A DNA stretch of 64,000 nt from NCBI GenBank assembly GCA_032209605.1, contig JASFXZ010000014.1:5414912-5478911 (forward strand). Direction: 5' to 3'. This DNA comes from Mactromeris polynyma. Lineage: Eukaryota > Mollusca > Bivalvia > Venerida > Mactridae. Below, one piece after another: positions 25,170 to 36,600 of the stretch. The number at the start of each line of letters is the position of its first letter. Position 1 is the stretch's first letter. A program made the position numbers and the translations under genes. The notes below the pieces were generated by a model. The model was given only the letters and a program-made list of their open reading frames with translations, made no database searches and was not told where the DNA came from.

Positions 25170-25994
25170 ATCGGTTTCTCCTGTGCTTGTCCTACTTGGG
25201 CTGTATTAGCACAGCCTTCACAACCGTCAAAACCCAACCTGCCATCTGAAACCACTGATGATAAATTCAAAAAAACACTCATCATTGGCGACTCCATTTT
25301 AAAAGGCATCCAAAAAAGAGGACTGGAAATGAATACTGATATAATGACATGCCCGGGGACAACAATAAATGGTATCCACACGAAACTATTAAATGTGGAT
25401 ACTTCGCAGTACGAAAACATCATCATCTACGCGGGTGGAAATGACGCTGCGTCGGGATCTTCCCAAACCACCATTTATAATGACATGAAGTCTCTTCTGG
25501 GCATTATGAACCAATCCTATGCTGTTTCCCTATGTACCAGTTGTCCTAGGGTCGACGCGGATGTAATTTCGCTAAACGATACGTTGAAGCAGGTTGGTGA
25601 AGAACTGGGAGCCACCACCATCGACTGTTACCAAGCGTTTGTGTATGGTGACGGAAATGCCGCTCGACTATTCTTTCATCGGGATGGTATTCACCTCAAC
25701 CAGAAGGGTTCCAGCGCTCTAGTCGCAGTCATCCACCGAGTTGTTCCGATTACCAAGCAACGGACTGGAAGTGGAAATAGTGATAGAAAATCACTCGAAA
25801 ACTCCTATCAACCGAGATCAAGATGGAATGAACAATTTAGATTCTGTCGTAACTGTAACATGCACAATCATGACACTATCGAGTGCCACCGGAACTGGAT
25901 GTCTAACGGCTACACGAACGACAGCTGTCGTCCTACTGATAACAGACGTCGTGGAAACAGTTACGCACCAAGAAGTCCGATGGCCCAGAAGTAG
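25170..25994 (+). CDS. LINE ORF1: SGNH hydrolase plus zinc knuckle
   Basis: The frame is open from 25170 to a TAG at 25992-25994. SGNH block I is IIGDSIL (Ser codon 25293), block III is AGGND (25431-25445) and block V is RDGIHLN (Asp 25683, His 25692), so the Ser-Asn-His/Asp esterase centre is complete. A C-x2-C-x4-H-x4-C zinc knuckle (CRNCNMHNHDTIEC, 25845-25886) follows. The first ATG (25329) lies after the catalytic serine, so a start further upstream is missing or uses another route; a TAA at 25167 closes the frame. The role is nucleic-acid or particle binding, with the esterase role unknown. Confidence 0.85.
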   Translation: MGFSCACPTWAVLAQPSQPSKPNLPSETTDDKFKKTLIIGDSILKGIQKRGLEMNTDIMTCPGTTINGIHTKLLNVDTSQYENIIIYAGGNDAASGSSQTTIYNDMKSLLGIMNQSYAVSLCTSCPRVDADVISLNDTLKQVGEELGATTIDCYQAFVYGDGNAARLFFHRDGIHLNQKGSSALVAVIHRVVPITKQRTGSGNSDRKSLENSYQPRSRWNEQFRFCRNCNMHNHDTIECHRNWMSNGYTNDSCRPTDNRRRGNSYAPRSPMAQK

Positions 25995-26174
25995 GATAAG
26001 CTTAACAGACCTTCACATAATCTTATCGAAACAAGTGGTAACACTTTTAACAAATATGAACTTTCAGAATCAATATGTGCCGATTGCAATAACCATAATT
26101 GTTCTTTTAATGACTTACAGTGTAACACTAATGACTCTAATTTGTACAGAAGAAAATTGAAATGTTCTGATAAT

Positions 26175-29147
26175 ATGATATCATTAAATAAGCCTCAGAC
26201 AATATTTGATGTAAACAGTTCCTTACCTAATTTATCTTGTTCTACAATTATTAGTACTGGTAGTAATAATTTACATGGTTTACCTACTACAAATTTTTTC
26301 GATATTGAATTTAAGAACAGAGGTTTACATGTTGTCAATCTAAATGTTCAACACATATTGCCTAAGCTAGACGAATTGAAATGCCTTCTCGCTTCTATAA
26401 ATATTGACATACTGGGTCTTTGTGAAACATTTTTGCATGACGGAATTTTAGATGAAGATTTATTTATTCAAAATTATTCTATTATTCGTAAGGATAGAAG
26501 TAACCGTAAAGGTGGTGGTATTCTTATATACATCAAAGACAAGATACCTTTTCAACACAGACATGACTTAAATATTCCTATATTAGAATCAGTGTGGGCT
26601 GAAGTTACTTTCCCTAAAACTCAATCTTTCTTATTAAACTTTGTTTACAGACCCCCGGATTCTACTCATGATTGGATATCAGCGTATGAGAATCAGTTCA
26701 CAAACGCTATAACGTGCTCTTCACAAGAATATCATATTATGGGTGATTTTAACATAAACTTTCTTGCAGATAGGAATTCTTTTAGTAATTCTAGATGGTC
26801 CTCCTTTATTGTGTCGAATGGACTTTCGCAGCTGGTAACACAACCCACGAGAACATCTAAAACGTCGAGTACAATTATTGACCACCTGTATTCTAGTCGA
26901 CGTGACAGGGTCACGGAGGTTTTTGTTTCTTCTTACAGTATCAGTGACCATTTTCCTGTTTGTTTCACGCGTCGTATTCAATCTAAAACCTACAAGAATA
27001 CACATACTACTATCTCATATAGACAATTCAAAACATTTTCGGCATCAAAATTCCAAAATGATTTATTGATGTCCAACCTAGACATAACTGAAACGTTGAA
27101 CAATCCCAACTCTGCTCTCAATCATTTACTCAGCATTATAAAAGAAACACTCAACTTAAATGCACCTCTGAAATCTAAAAGAATAAAATCACAATGTTTA
27201 CCAGGTTGGTTTACCGGGGAAATAAGATCAGCAATTAGAACTCGTGATACATTAAAAAAAGCAAATAACATAGACCAGTATAAAAAGCAGCGAAATTATG
27301 TCACACACATCATTCGTAAGAGCAAACGACAATTTTACAATAAGTCAATAATGGCAAATAAATCAACAAAATTTCTTTGGAATACTTTAAATTCACTCAC
27401 AAAATCTCAAACATTTCTTGCAGTACCACAAAGAATCAAACATGGTAATGAATACATTGATGATACCAACACTATTCTTGAAGCATTCAACACACACTTC
27501 ACTAACATTGCAGACATCATTCAAAAGAATAAATTTGATCCTGACAATTACCACACTTTTGAAACATACTTAAATAATAAAATCAACTCAGATTTGTTAA
27601 ACATAGACTTCATTACTACATATGATGTTCGGAGAATAATAGGAAAATTAGACATTTCTAAAGCTTCTGGTCTGGATAATATCGGTCCCAATATTCTTAA
27701 ACATTGTGGTGATACTATCATTGGTCCTATAACATCCATTATAAATAATAGTATAGCTTGTGGTGTATTTCCTGATCAATTAAAAGATGCATATATTATT
27801 CCACTGCACAAGGGCTCTGATAAAGATGATCTTAACAATTACCGTCCTATATCTATTCTTCCAACAATATCTAAAATATTTGAAAGACACATTGCCAAAA
27901 GCCTCAAAACTTTTCTTGACAAACACCAACTACTTCATAAATATCAGTCTGGATTTCGCCAAAATCATTCTTGCCAGTCTTCTTTAATAAGGCTTGTCGA
28001 TTCGTGGCTCAAAGACATTGACTCTGGACGTTTGATTGGATCTGTATTTCTTGATCTTAGGAAAGCTTTTGATTTAGTGGATCATAGAATTTTACTTGAA
28101 AAGCTCCGAATGTACCACTTCTCGGAAAACTCGTTAGCTTTGATGCGGTCTTATTTGATAAATAGAAGGCAATGTGTAAAAATCGGATCCAACAAGTCAA
28201 CCTTTCAAGAGGTCAAATCCGGTGTCCCACAGGGATCTATTCTTGGTCCCCTCCTTTTCCTAATATATATCAATGACATTCCATTTTATCTTCAAAATTC
28301 GACCATCGATCTCTACGCAGATGACTCAACTTTACACTTATCTGGTTATAACATTGTCGAAATACAGCAGTCCCTACAGGGCGATTTGGACATGGTTTCT
28401 GATTGGTGTTTCCGGAACAACATGTCCATTCATCCTAATAAAACTAAATGTATGATAATTTCAAATGCTAAAAGACCTGTACTAAATTCTTCGCTATCAC
28501 TTTATGTAAATAATATCACTCTAGAACAGGTAAGTAGCCACAATATGCTTGGAGTAATCATTGATAAAAATCTTCGCTGGAATGCACATATAGATCACGT
28601 ATGTCACAAACTCAAATCAAAGTTAAATTTATTAAAAAGAATAAACTATATCTTAAACATCAACACAAGGAAATTATTCTACAATTCTTACATATTATCT
28701 TCAATGGACTATTGTTGCCCTATATGGTGTCGAGGGCTTGTAGCAAACAACAAGAAAATATCCATAATACAGAAAAAAGCAGCAAAAATTATTCTACATA
28801 GACCACAAATAACACCATCACGACCCTTATTCATTGAATTAGGGTGGCTATCATTTGAAAATAGATGTAAATTTATCTCAGCAACTATAGTTCATAAATT
28901 CTCAAATAATAAAATGCCCACTTACTTTCATGATATAATTTCTTTCACCCATAATTCTACATACTCATTAAGATCCACCACCAACAATGACATAGCACCC
29001 TTTTCATTTAAATCAAATTATGGTAAACAAACATTCTCTTTTTATGCTCGTGAGGTATGGAATGCAATTCCTGTAAATATACGTTGTCTGTCTGATACAG
29101 AAACATTTAAAAATAATTATAGGAACTACTTAATGCTTAAACAATGA
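26175..29147 (+). CDS. LINE ORF2: APE-type endonuclease and reverse transcriptase
   Basis: 990 codons from the first ATG; the frame is open back to 25995. The endonuclease has catalytic Glu84 (GLCETFL), RKGGGILIYIK, VYRPP, GDFNIN (about residue 190) and ISDHFPV (Asp258-His259). The reverse transcriptase has NYRPISILP, FLDLRKAFD (Asp627), SGVPQGSILGPLLF and YADD (Tyr714). All catalytic residues seen are intact. The product nicks target DNA and primes reverse transcription there. The C-terminal part has the conserved W..R....Y of this group, with no clear extra domain. Confidence 0.93.
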   Translation: MISLNKPQTIFDVNSSLPNLSCSTIISTGSNNLHGLPTTNFFDIEFKNRGLHVVNLNVQHILPKLDELKCLLASINIDILGLCETFLHDGILDEDLFIQNYSIIRKDRSNRKGGGILIYIKDKIPFQHRHDLNIPILESVWAEVTFPKTQSFLLNFVYRPPDSTHDWISAYENQFTNAITCSSQEYHIMGDFNINFLADRNSFSNSRWSSFIVSNGLSQLVTQPTRTSKTSSTIIDHLYSSRRDRVTEVFVSSYSISDHFPVCFTRRIQSKTYKNTHTTISYRQFKTFSASKFQNDLLMSNLDITETLNNPNSALNHLLSIIKETLNLNAPLKSKRIKSQCLPGWFTGEIRSAIRTRDTLKKANNIDQYKKQRNYVTHIIRKSKRQFYNKSIMANKSTKFLWNTLNSLTKSQTFLAVPQRIKHGNEYIDDTNTILEAFNTHFTNIADIIQKNKFDPDNYHTFETYLNNKINSDLLNIDFITTYDVRRIIGKLDISKASGLDNIGPNILKHCGDTIIGPITSIINNSIACGVFPDQLKDAYIIPLHKGSDKDDLNNYRPISILPTISKIFERHIAKSLKTFLDKHQLLHKYQSGFRQNHSCQSSLIRLVDSWLKDIDSGRLIGSVFLDLRKAFDLVDHRILLEKLRMYHFSENSLALMRSYLINRRQCVKIGSNKSTFQEVKSGVPQGSILGPLLFLIYINDIPFYLQNSTIDLYADDSTLHLSGYNIVEIQQSLQGDLDMVSDWCFRNNMSIHPNKTKCMIISNAKRPVLNSSLSLYVNNITLEQVSSHNMLGVIIDKNLRWNAHIDHVCHKLKSKLNLLKRINYILNINTRKLFYNSYILSSMDYCCPIWCRGLVANNKKISIIQKKAAKIILHRPQITPSRPLFIELGWLSFENRCKFISATIVHKFSNNKMPTYFHDIISFTHNSTYSLRSTTNNDIAPFSFKSNYGKQTFSFYAREVWNAIPVNIRCLSDTETFKNNYRNYLMLKQ

Positions 29148-29299
29148 TATCAATAATATTTCATTATTGTATGTATGTGTCTTATGTGAGGTGTCTGTTA
29201 TTGTTGTTGTTTTATTTCAATTTTATTTTCAGATTATCTTAACTTTTGTAGTTTTTAATAGTCTCATTTACATCCTGATGTTAAAACATGATGTACATG

Positions 29300-29372
29300 T
29301 ACAATGTATTGTGTATGCGTGTGTGAATGCGTGCGTGATTGGGTGTGTGTAGGTGTGCGTGTGTGAATTCTT
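29300..29372 (+). repeat. GT-rich simple sequence in LINE 3' UTR
   Basis: Imperfect GTGTGTGCG/GTGTGTG run inside the LINE 3' untranslated region. Confidence 0.6.
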
Positions 29373-29465
29373 GTTTATTTGTGCGTGTTTATATTGTTAA
29401 TAGAAGGCCATATTGAAAAAAAGATGTACAATTTATTGTTAACCTTAACTATGTAACCTTCTGAA

Positions 29466-29495
29466 AATAAAGAATTTATTATTATTATTATTAAT
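29466..29495 (+). terminator. LINE polyadenylation signal and (TTA)n tail
   Basis: AATAAA at 29466-29471 is followed by TTATTATTATTATTA to about 29495, the likely 3' end of the element. Confidence 0.6.
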
Positions 29496-30304
29496 ATTAT
29501 AATCAAACTAGTTTGTGTGGGGAAATAGCCTATATACTACAATGTAACGGTATATATCGCTCATTTCGACAAACTTGTTAATACTGCTCCATGTTATAGA
29601 TTACCAAGGGAAGGTAACTAGGTTTGTCCCACATTGTTACTATTTTTGGGGAAAATTGCCAACAAATACTGTTATATATATTTATAATACTGCAAAGAAA
29701 AATCCAGTAATTTCATTGGTTAAATGCTCGCGTATAGGATTCTATATGCACGGCGCTGACAGGCTATATGACGTTTTTCCCTTCATGCGCCTCGTGACAA
29801 TTTTCGCTGACGGCTCGACTCGAAAACTTTTATCTCTTGATATCCGCAATTAAGTTACTAGAAATTGACAATTGATCTTCACACATGATTCAATAAATAT
29901 TGAACATATTACACGTGTGCTAGTATTAATATTCAAAACGATAGATTTTTAAGGTTTGAGCAAAATTCAGTTCGATAAAGTCCATGAGATCAGACGCTTG
30001 AAAATAAAAATTAGAGTGCAAGCGCACGCTTAACCATGTGTTTTGAGGTACCTTACGGGGTAATGCAATTGATTTTCAGGCAATATAACGTGTGAGTGCA
30101 ATAAAAGAAATTTGATCTTCAACAAGTAATTCCCGAAATATTTTAAAAGGAATACGTTTTAATAACTGATATTTTACAAAACTAAAACACTCTAAGCAAC
30201 TTTATGAACCAAAAATACACATACAGTATCTAATTATTAGATCTAGAGAGCTAGGCATCGACACATTTGCTTGTTTAACTAAATTAGATTGAAAAGATGG
30301 AATT

Positions 30305-30474
30305 GCAGTATTATAAATTCGTTATACAGGTTGTTGACAGGGTATATGGGGGAATATAACCAGTCTATGATTCATATAACCCTCGCCTAACGCCTCGGGT
30401 TATATGGCACACAAACTGGTTATATTCCCCCATATACCCTGTCAACAACCTGTATAACTAATATTATAATACTA
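30305..30474. repeat. Palindrome 1, arms of about 60 bp
   Basis: Left arm 30305-30364 and right arm 30415-30474, including GTTGTTGACAGGGTATATGG and its complement. The 50-base centre contains a smaller inverted repeat (CATATAACCC and GGGTTATATG). Confidence 0.9.
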
Positions 30475-31093
30475 CAAAGAAAAATCCAGTAATTTCATTG
30501 GTTAAAGGCTCGCGTATATGATTCTATATACACGGCGCTGACAGGGTATATGACGTCCGAACTTATTTCCCCTTCATGCGCCTCGTGACCATTTTCGCTG
30601 ACGGCTCGACTCGAAAACTTTTATCTCTTGATGTCTGCAAGTTACTAGAAATTGACAATTGATCTTCACACATGATTCAATAAATATTGAACAGATTACA
30701 TGTGTGCTGGTATTAATATTCAAAACGATATAGTTTTTAAGGTTTGAGCAAAATTCAGTTCGATAAAGTCCATGAGATCAGACGCTTGAAAATAAAAATT
30801 AGAGAGCAAGCGCGCGCTTAACCATGTGTATTGAGGTACCTTACGGGGTAATGCAATTAATTTTCAGGCAATATAACGTGTGAGTGAAATAAATATATTT
30901 TGATCTACAGCAAGTAATTCCCGATATATTTTAAAAGGAATACGTTTTAGTTACTGATATTATACAGGACTAAAACACTCTAAACAATTTTATGAACCAA
31001 AAAAAGCAAAAATGCACAGATCTAATTCTTAGATCTAGAGCTAGGCATCGAAACATTGCTTGTTTAAGTAAATTCTTATGAACACACGGATTT

Positions 31094-31239
31094 GCAGTAT
31101 TATAAATTCGTTATACTGGTTGTTGACAGGGTATATGGGGGAATATAACCTGTCTACGATTCATATATGGCACACAGACAGGTTATATTCCCCCCATATA
31201 CCCTGTCAACACTCTGTATAACTAATATTATAATACTGC
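31094..31239. repeat. Palindrome 2, arms of about 62 bp
   Basis: Left arm 31094-31155 and right arm 31176-31239. The centre is only about 20 bases; the inner repeat seen in palindromes 1 and 3 is deleted. Confidence 0.9.
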
Positions 31240-31847
31240 AAAGAAAAATCCAGTAATTTCATTGGTTAAAGGCTCGCGTATAGGATTCTATATACACGGC
31301 GCTGACAGGGTATATGACGTTTTTCCCTTCAAGCGCCTCGCGACAATTTTCGCTGACAGCTCGGCTCGAAAACTTTCATCTCTTGATATCCGCAAGTTAC
31401 TAGAAATTGACAATTGATTTTCACACATGATTCAATAAATATTGAACAGAGTACATGTGTGCTAGTATTATTATTCAAAACGATAGATGTTTTAAGGTTT
31501 GAGCCAAATTCAGTTCGATAAAGTCCATGAGATCAGACGCTTGAAAATAAAAATTAGAGTGCAAGCGTGCGCTTAACCGTGTGTATTGAGGTACCTTACG
31601 GGGTAATGCAATTAATTTTCAGGCATTATAACGTGTGAGTGAAATAAAAGAAATTTGATCTACAAGTAATTCCCGATATATTTTTAAAGGAATACGTTTC
31701 AATAACTGATATTTTACAAAACTAAAATACTCTAAACAATTTTATGAACCAAAAACACCAAAAATACACAGATCTAATTATTAGATATAGAGAGCTAGGC
31801 ATCGAAACATTGCTTGTTTAACTAAATTCGTATGAAAACATGGAATT

Positions 31848-32010
31848 GCAGTATTATAAATTCGTTATACAGGTTGTTGACAGGGTATATGGTGAATATA
31901 ACCAGTCTGCGATTCATATAACCCTCGGCTAACGCCTCGGGTTATATGGCACACAAACTGGTTATATTCCCCCATATACCCTGTCAACAACCTGTATAAC
32001 TAATAATATC
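31848..32010. repeat. Palindrome 3, arms of about 50-58 bp
   Basis: Left arm 31848-31906 and right arm from 31957. The inner repeat CATATAACCC/GGGTTATATG is present. The right arm loses match after GTATAACTAAT, marking the end of the tandem block. Confidence 0.88.
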
Positions 32011-32674
32011 GTTTAGTACATATCGGAGATTCCCCCAAAAATAATTTAATACTGGCCTCTGAAGTGTGTCCTGTGCAGCGGAATACAGGGACTGTGTAAA
32101 GCTATTTTGGAGAAATGGCCAGTATAATATTATACAGGACTATTCAATATACGTTGTATAGATAAATTTCACCAAAATACTGGTCCTTAATTAATTGTGG
32201 TTTGTCCTGCGCACCGAAAAAGCAAAGGGATGTAACTGTAATCTTGCTGTCCAGCCACGGGTACTAGTTTAATGTTCTAAATAGCTTATTTACTTATACT
32301 GGTGGAATGCCAGCTATACACCATATGAAAATAACATATCTTATTTTTGGACGAGCGCAAGTATGAAATGGAAATGATTATTTCATTGGCAAGTGCGAGT
32401 GGACGTGTTTGCGCCAGTGAAGATCTGTGGGCATCAGACATTGAAAACCTTCATTCCGTACACGGCAAATCTCACAACACTTATCTCCCTTTGCAGTACA
32501 TTAACACTGTCTTCGTGAATGTCACTTGATGATGGGTATTGGAATAAAACTACTAGTATAACATGAAACAAGAGCGCTAACCATCGCAAAATACGCCCGT
32601 TGTACGGCTATGTCACGTGAGTGTGCAAAAAATCAGTGTAAAAAGGATTATATAAGACAAATTAGGTAATTTCT
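32011..32674. other. Intergenic, nothing firm
   Basis: AT-rich sequence with a 60-codon frame (32347-32529) of no recognisable family. No RNA gene or array seen. Confidence 0.4.
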
Positions 32675-33070
32675 ATACTTAAAGGGCGTTAACTCCCGAG
32701 TGATTAGAGCGATATGGTTGGTTATCTAACTTATCAGAGATATTATGCCAATACACTTCCGGCCAAATTTGGTGATGATTGGACAAATCGAGGGTTCAGT
32801 GCAAGACTATACTAACTCATATATAAATGCAGAGGAGGTAGGATAGTCTTGCGCTGAACCCTCGAAATGATATATGCTTCTAAAGTTATTGATCGGACAA
32901 CACCAATTTTAGGTAATTTCTGAGGGCAATAACTCTGGAGAGACAAGTGCGATATGGCTGGTTATTGATCTTGTCCCATACACATTCTCACCAAGTCTGG
33001 TGTAGATTGGACAAAGAACCCTCAAGTTATTGATCGGACAACTTGCTGGACGCCGCCGTTCTTTGAACGG
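32675..33070 (+). repeat. Dispersed LINE-tail-like repeat, two diverged monomers
   Basis: Two related segments. The first has GGGCGTTAACTCCCGAGTGA, GCGATATGGTTGGTTAT and AATTTGGTGATGATTGGACA. The second has GGGCAATAACTCTGGAGAGA, GCGATATGGCTGGTTAT and AGTCTGGTGTAGATTGGACA, then GTTATTGATCGGACAAC. The order (GGGCAATAACTC, then ATATGGC, then TTGGTGAAGATTGGACAAA) is a widespread mollusc repeat motif, from general knowledge. Confidence 0.55.
32789..32864. mobile_element. 76-bp fold-back inside the repeat
   Basis: 22-base arms (32789-32810 and 32843-32864) are inverted with a single mismatch, separated by a 32-base loop. It interrupts the first repeat monomer after GATTGGACAAAT, while the second monomer continues normally at that point. 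Confidence 0.75.
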
Positions 33071-33134
33071 TCATATAAAAATGTCTTCTATCAATAGGGT
33101 TAAACGCTGGTTTTCAACGATTGTTATATTATAT

Positions 33135-33614
33135 ATAGAGGTCAGTTGAATTGATCAGTGTTCCTGGAATTAATTAACAACCAGTACTAATTTTCCCTTC
33201 AGCAAGCAGCTGACATTTTCCCACATGAATCAGAGGTGGAGGACAATTGACCAGACTCAAATGTCATGGAAGGATAGGATATGTCCCACCCCAGAATCAA
33301 ACTGACCAATTTTTCGTGTTCCTCAAGACATGATTTTACATGTACTGTACTTTTTATGTGATGTATGGCTAATGTAAAACTTTGCCCCATACTTCGTATA
33401 TAGTGTAGTTAACGTTATCTCACTTGAATAAGTTAATTTACACGAAAATGACGTATGATCGCTGTGGAGTAGTGGTTAGCATAACGGACCGGCAATCCGG
33501 ATTCGAATCCCCGGTGGCGCCATTGACCAATTTTTCGTGTTCCTCAAAAAGGGATTTTATTACACCTCTGGGGTGTCAACCCAGCACTCTACCAACTTAG
33601 CAAACTGGGCAGGC
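33135..33614 (-). mobile_element. tRNA-derived SINE, split by an insertion
   Basis: On the minus strand the head (GCTAAGTTGGTAGAGTGCTG, 33584-33603) is followed, after the inserted 33327-33523 segment, by a B-box-like GTTTGATTCTGGGG (about 33290-33303) and a body matching the SINE at 13815 (CTGGTTGTTAATTAATTCC). Removing the insert and one duplication restores a normal A-box to B-box order. Confidence 0.7.
33327..33523 (+). mobile_element. 197-bp insertion with tRNA-like right end
   Basis: Flanked by a perfect 24-base direct repeat (33303-33326 and 33524-33547). Its right 62 bases (33461-33522) are tRNA-like: GCTGTGGAGTAGTGGTTAGC and a B box GATTCGAATCC, ending GGTGGCGCCA. The left 130 bases are unrelated to the known SINE. 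The duplication length fits LINE-mediated insertion. Confidence 0.65.
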
Positions 33615-33665
33615 TTTTATAACAAAGAGATTTCCGACATCTGTGATATTAGTAAACACACAAGT

Positions 33666-36600
33666 CAAAGACAACTCTATGTGATGGCACACTAGGCTAT
33701 CTACGACACTAGGCTATCTACGACACACCAGGACGGAAACACAACTCTATGTGATGGCACACTAGGCTATCTACGACACACCAGGACGGAAAGACAACTC
33801 TATGTGATGACACACTAGGCTATCTACGACACACCAGGAAGGAAAGACAACTCTATGTGATGACACACTAGGCTATCTACGACACACCAGGACGGAAAGA
33901 CAACTCTATGTGATAGCACACTAGGCTATCTACGACACACCAGGACGGAAAGACAACTCTATGTGATGGCACACTAGGCTATCTACGACACACCAGGACG
34001 GAAAGACAACTCTATGTGATGGCACACTAGGCTATCTACGACACACCAGGACGGAAAGACAACTCTATGTGATGGCACACTAGGCTATCTACGACACACC
34101 AGGACGGAAAGACAACTCTATGTGATGGCACACTAGGCTATCTACGACACTAGGCTATCTCCGACACACCAGGACGGAAGACAACTCTATGTGATGGCAC
34201 ACTAGGCTATCTACGACACTAGGCTATCTACGACACTAGGCTATCTACGACACACCAGGACGGAAGACAACTCTATGTGATGGCACACTAGGCTATCTAC
34301 GACACACCAGGACGGAAGACAACTCTATGTGATGGCACACTAGGCTATCTACGACACTAGGCTATCTACGACACTAGGCTATCTACGACACACCAGGACG
34401 GAAAGACAACTCTATGTGATGGCACACTAGGCTATCTACGACACTAGGCTATCTACGACACACCAGGACGGAAGACAACTCTATGTGATGGCACACTAGG
34501 CTATCTACGACACTAGGCTATCTACGACACACCAGGACGGAAAGACAACTCTATGTGATGGCACACTAGGCTATCTATGACACACCAGGACGGAAAGACA
34601 ACTCTATGTGATGGCACACTAGGCTATCTACGACACACCAGGACGGAAAGACAACTCTATGTGATGGCACACTAGGCTATCTACGACACACCAGGACGGA
34701 AAGACAACTCTATGTGATGGCACACTAGGCTATCTACGACACACCAGGACGGAAAGACAACTCTATGTGATGGCACACTAGGCTACCTACGACACACCAG
34801 GAAGGAAAGACAACTCTATGTGATGGCACACTGGGCTATCTACGACACTAGGCTATCTATGACACACCAGGAAGGAAAGACAACTCTATGTGATAGCACA
34901 CTAGGCTATCTACGACACACCAGGACGGAAAGACAACTCTATGTGATGGCACACTAGGCTATCTACGACACACCAGGACTGAAAGACAACTCTATGTGAT
35001 AGCACACTAGGCTATCTACGACACACCAGGACTGAAAGACAACTCTATGTGATAGCACACTAGGCTATCTACGACACACCAGGACTGAAAGACAACTCTA
35101 TGTGATAGCACACTAGGCTATCTACGACACACCAGGACGGAAAGACAACTCTATGTGATAGCACACTAGGCTATCTACGACACACCAGGACTGAAAGACA
35201 ACTCTATGTGATAGCACACTAGGCTATCTACGACACACCAGGACTGAAAGACAACTCTATGTGATAGCACACTAGGCTATCTACGACACACCAGGACGGA
35301 AAGACAACTCTATGTGATGGCACACTAGGCTATCTACGACACACCAGGACGGAAAGACAACTCTATGTGATGGCACACTAGGCTATCTACGACACACCAG
35401 GAAGGAAAGACAACTATATGTGATGGCACACTAGGCTATCTACGACACACCAGGACGGAAAGACAACTCTATGTGATGGCACACTAGGCTATCTACGACA
35501 CACCAGGAAGGAAAGACAACTCTATGTGATAGCACACTAGGCTATCTACGACACACCAGGACGGAAAGACAACTATATGTGATAGCACACTAGGCTATCT
35601 ACGACACTAGGCTATCTACGACACACCAGGACGGAAAGACAACTATATGTGATAGCACACTAGGCAATCTACGACACTAGGCTATCTACGACACACCAGG
35701 ACGGAAAGACAACTCTATGTGATAGCACACTAGGCTATCTACGACACACCAGGACGGAAAGACAACTCTATGTGATGCCACACTAGGCTATCTACGACAC
35801 ACCAGGAAGGAAAGACAACTATATGTGATAGCACACTAGGCTATCTATGACACACCAGGAAGGAAAGACAACTATATGTGATAGCACACTAGGCTATCTA
35901 CGACACACCAGGACGGAAAGACAACTCTATGTGATGGCACACTAGGCTATCTACGACACACCAGGACGGAAAGACAACTATATGTGATAGCACACTAGGC
36001 TATCTACGACACTAGGCTATCTACGACACACCAGGACGGAAAGACAACTCTATGTGATAGCACACTAGGCTATCTACGACACACCAGGACGGAAAGACAA
36101 CTATATGTGATAGCACACTAGGCTATCTACGACACTAGGCTATCTACGACACACCAGGACGGAAAGACAACTATATGTGATAGCACACTAGGCTATCTAC
36201 GACACACCAGGACGGAAAGACAACTATATGTGATAGCACACTAGGCTATCTACGACACACCAGGACGGAAAGACAACTCTATGTGATAGCACACAAGGCT
36301 ATCTACGACACACCAGGACGGAAAGACAACTATATGTGATGGCACACTAGGCTATCTACGACACACCAGGAAGGAAAGACAACTCTATGTGATAGCAAAC
36401 TAGGCTATCTACGACACACCAGGACGGAAAGACAACTCTATGTGATGACACACTAGGCTATCTACGACACACCAGGACGGAAAGACAACTATATGTGATG
36501 ACAAACTAGGCTATCTACGACACACCAGGAAGGAAAGACAACTCTATGTGATGACACACTAGGCTATCTACGACACACCAGGAAGGAAAGACAACTATAT

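Larger units (their letters stand above)
25170..29495 (+). mobile_element. Near-intact CR1/L2-type non-LTR retrotransposon
   Basis: One reading frame with a single stop holds an SGNH-esterase/zinc-knuckle ORF1 and an endonuclease-reverse transcriptase ORF2. A 3' untranslated region with AATAAA (29466) and a terminal (TTA)n follows. Esterase-type ORF1 proteins are characteristic of the CR1 and L2 clades. The 5' end is uncertain, and the insertion duplication was not found. ORF2 shows no frameshift or stop, so the copy is young. Confidence 0.9.
29671..32010. repeat. Three tandem 0.76-0.78-kb units joined by palindromes
   Basis: Copies start at about 29692, 30474 and 31238 with GCAAAGAAAAATCCAGTAAT, 782 and 764 bases apart. 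Each has the same internal order (GGCTCGCGTATA, CGGCGCTGACAGG, GAGATCAGACGCTTG, GAGGTACCTTACGGGG) and ends in a long palindrome. No long reading frame. Copies differ by scattered changes and small deletions. It may be a tandemly arranged foldback or TIR element whose inverted ends meet. Confidence 0.9.

Noticed and set aside
33461..33522. Functional tRNA gene
   Set aside because: Has A- and B-box-like sequence, but the anticodon and T arms do not pair properly and it lies in an insertion; treated as tRNA-derived repeat.
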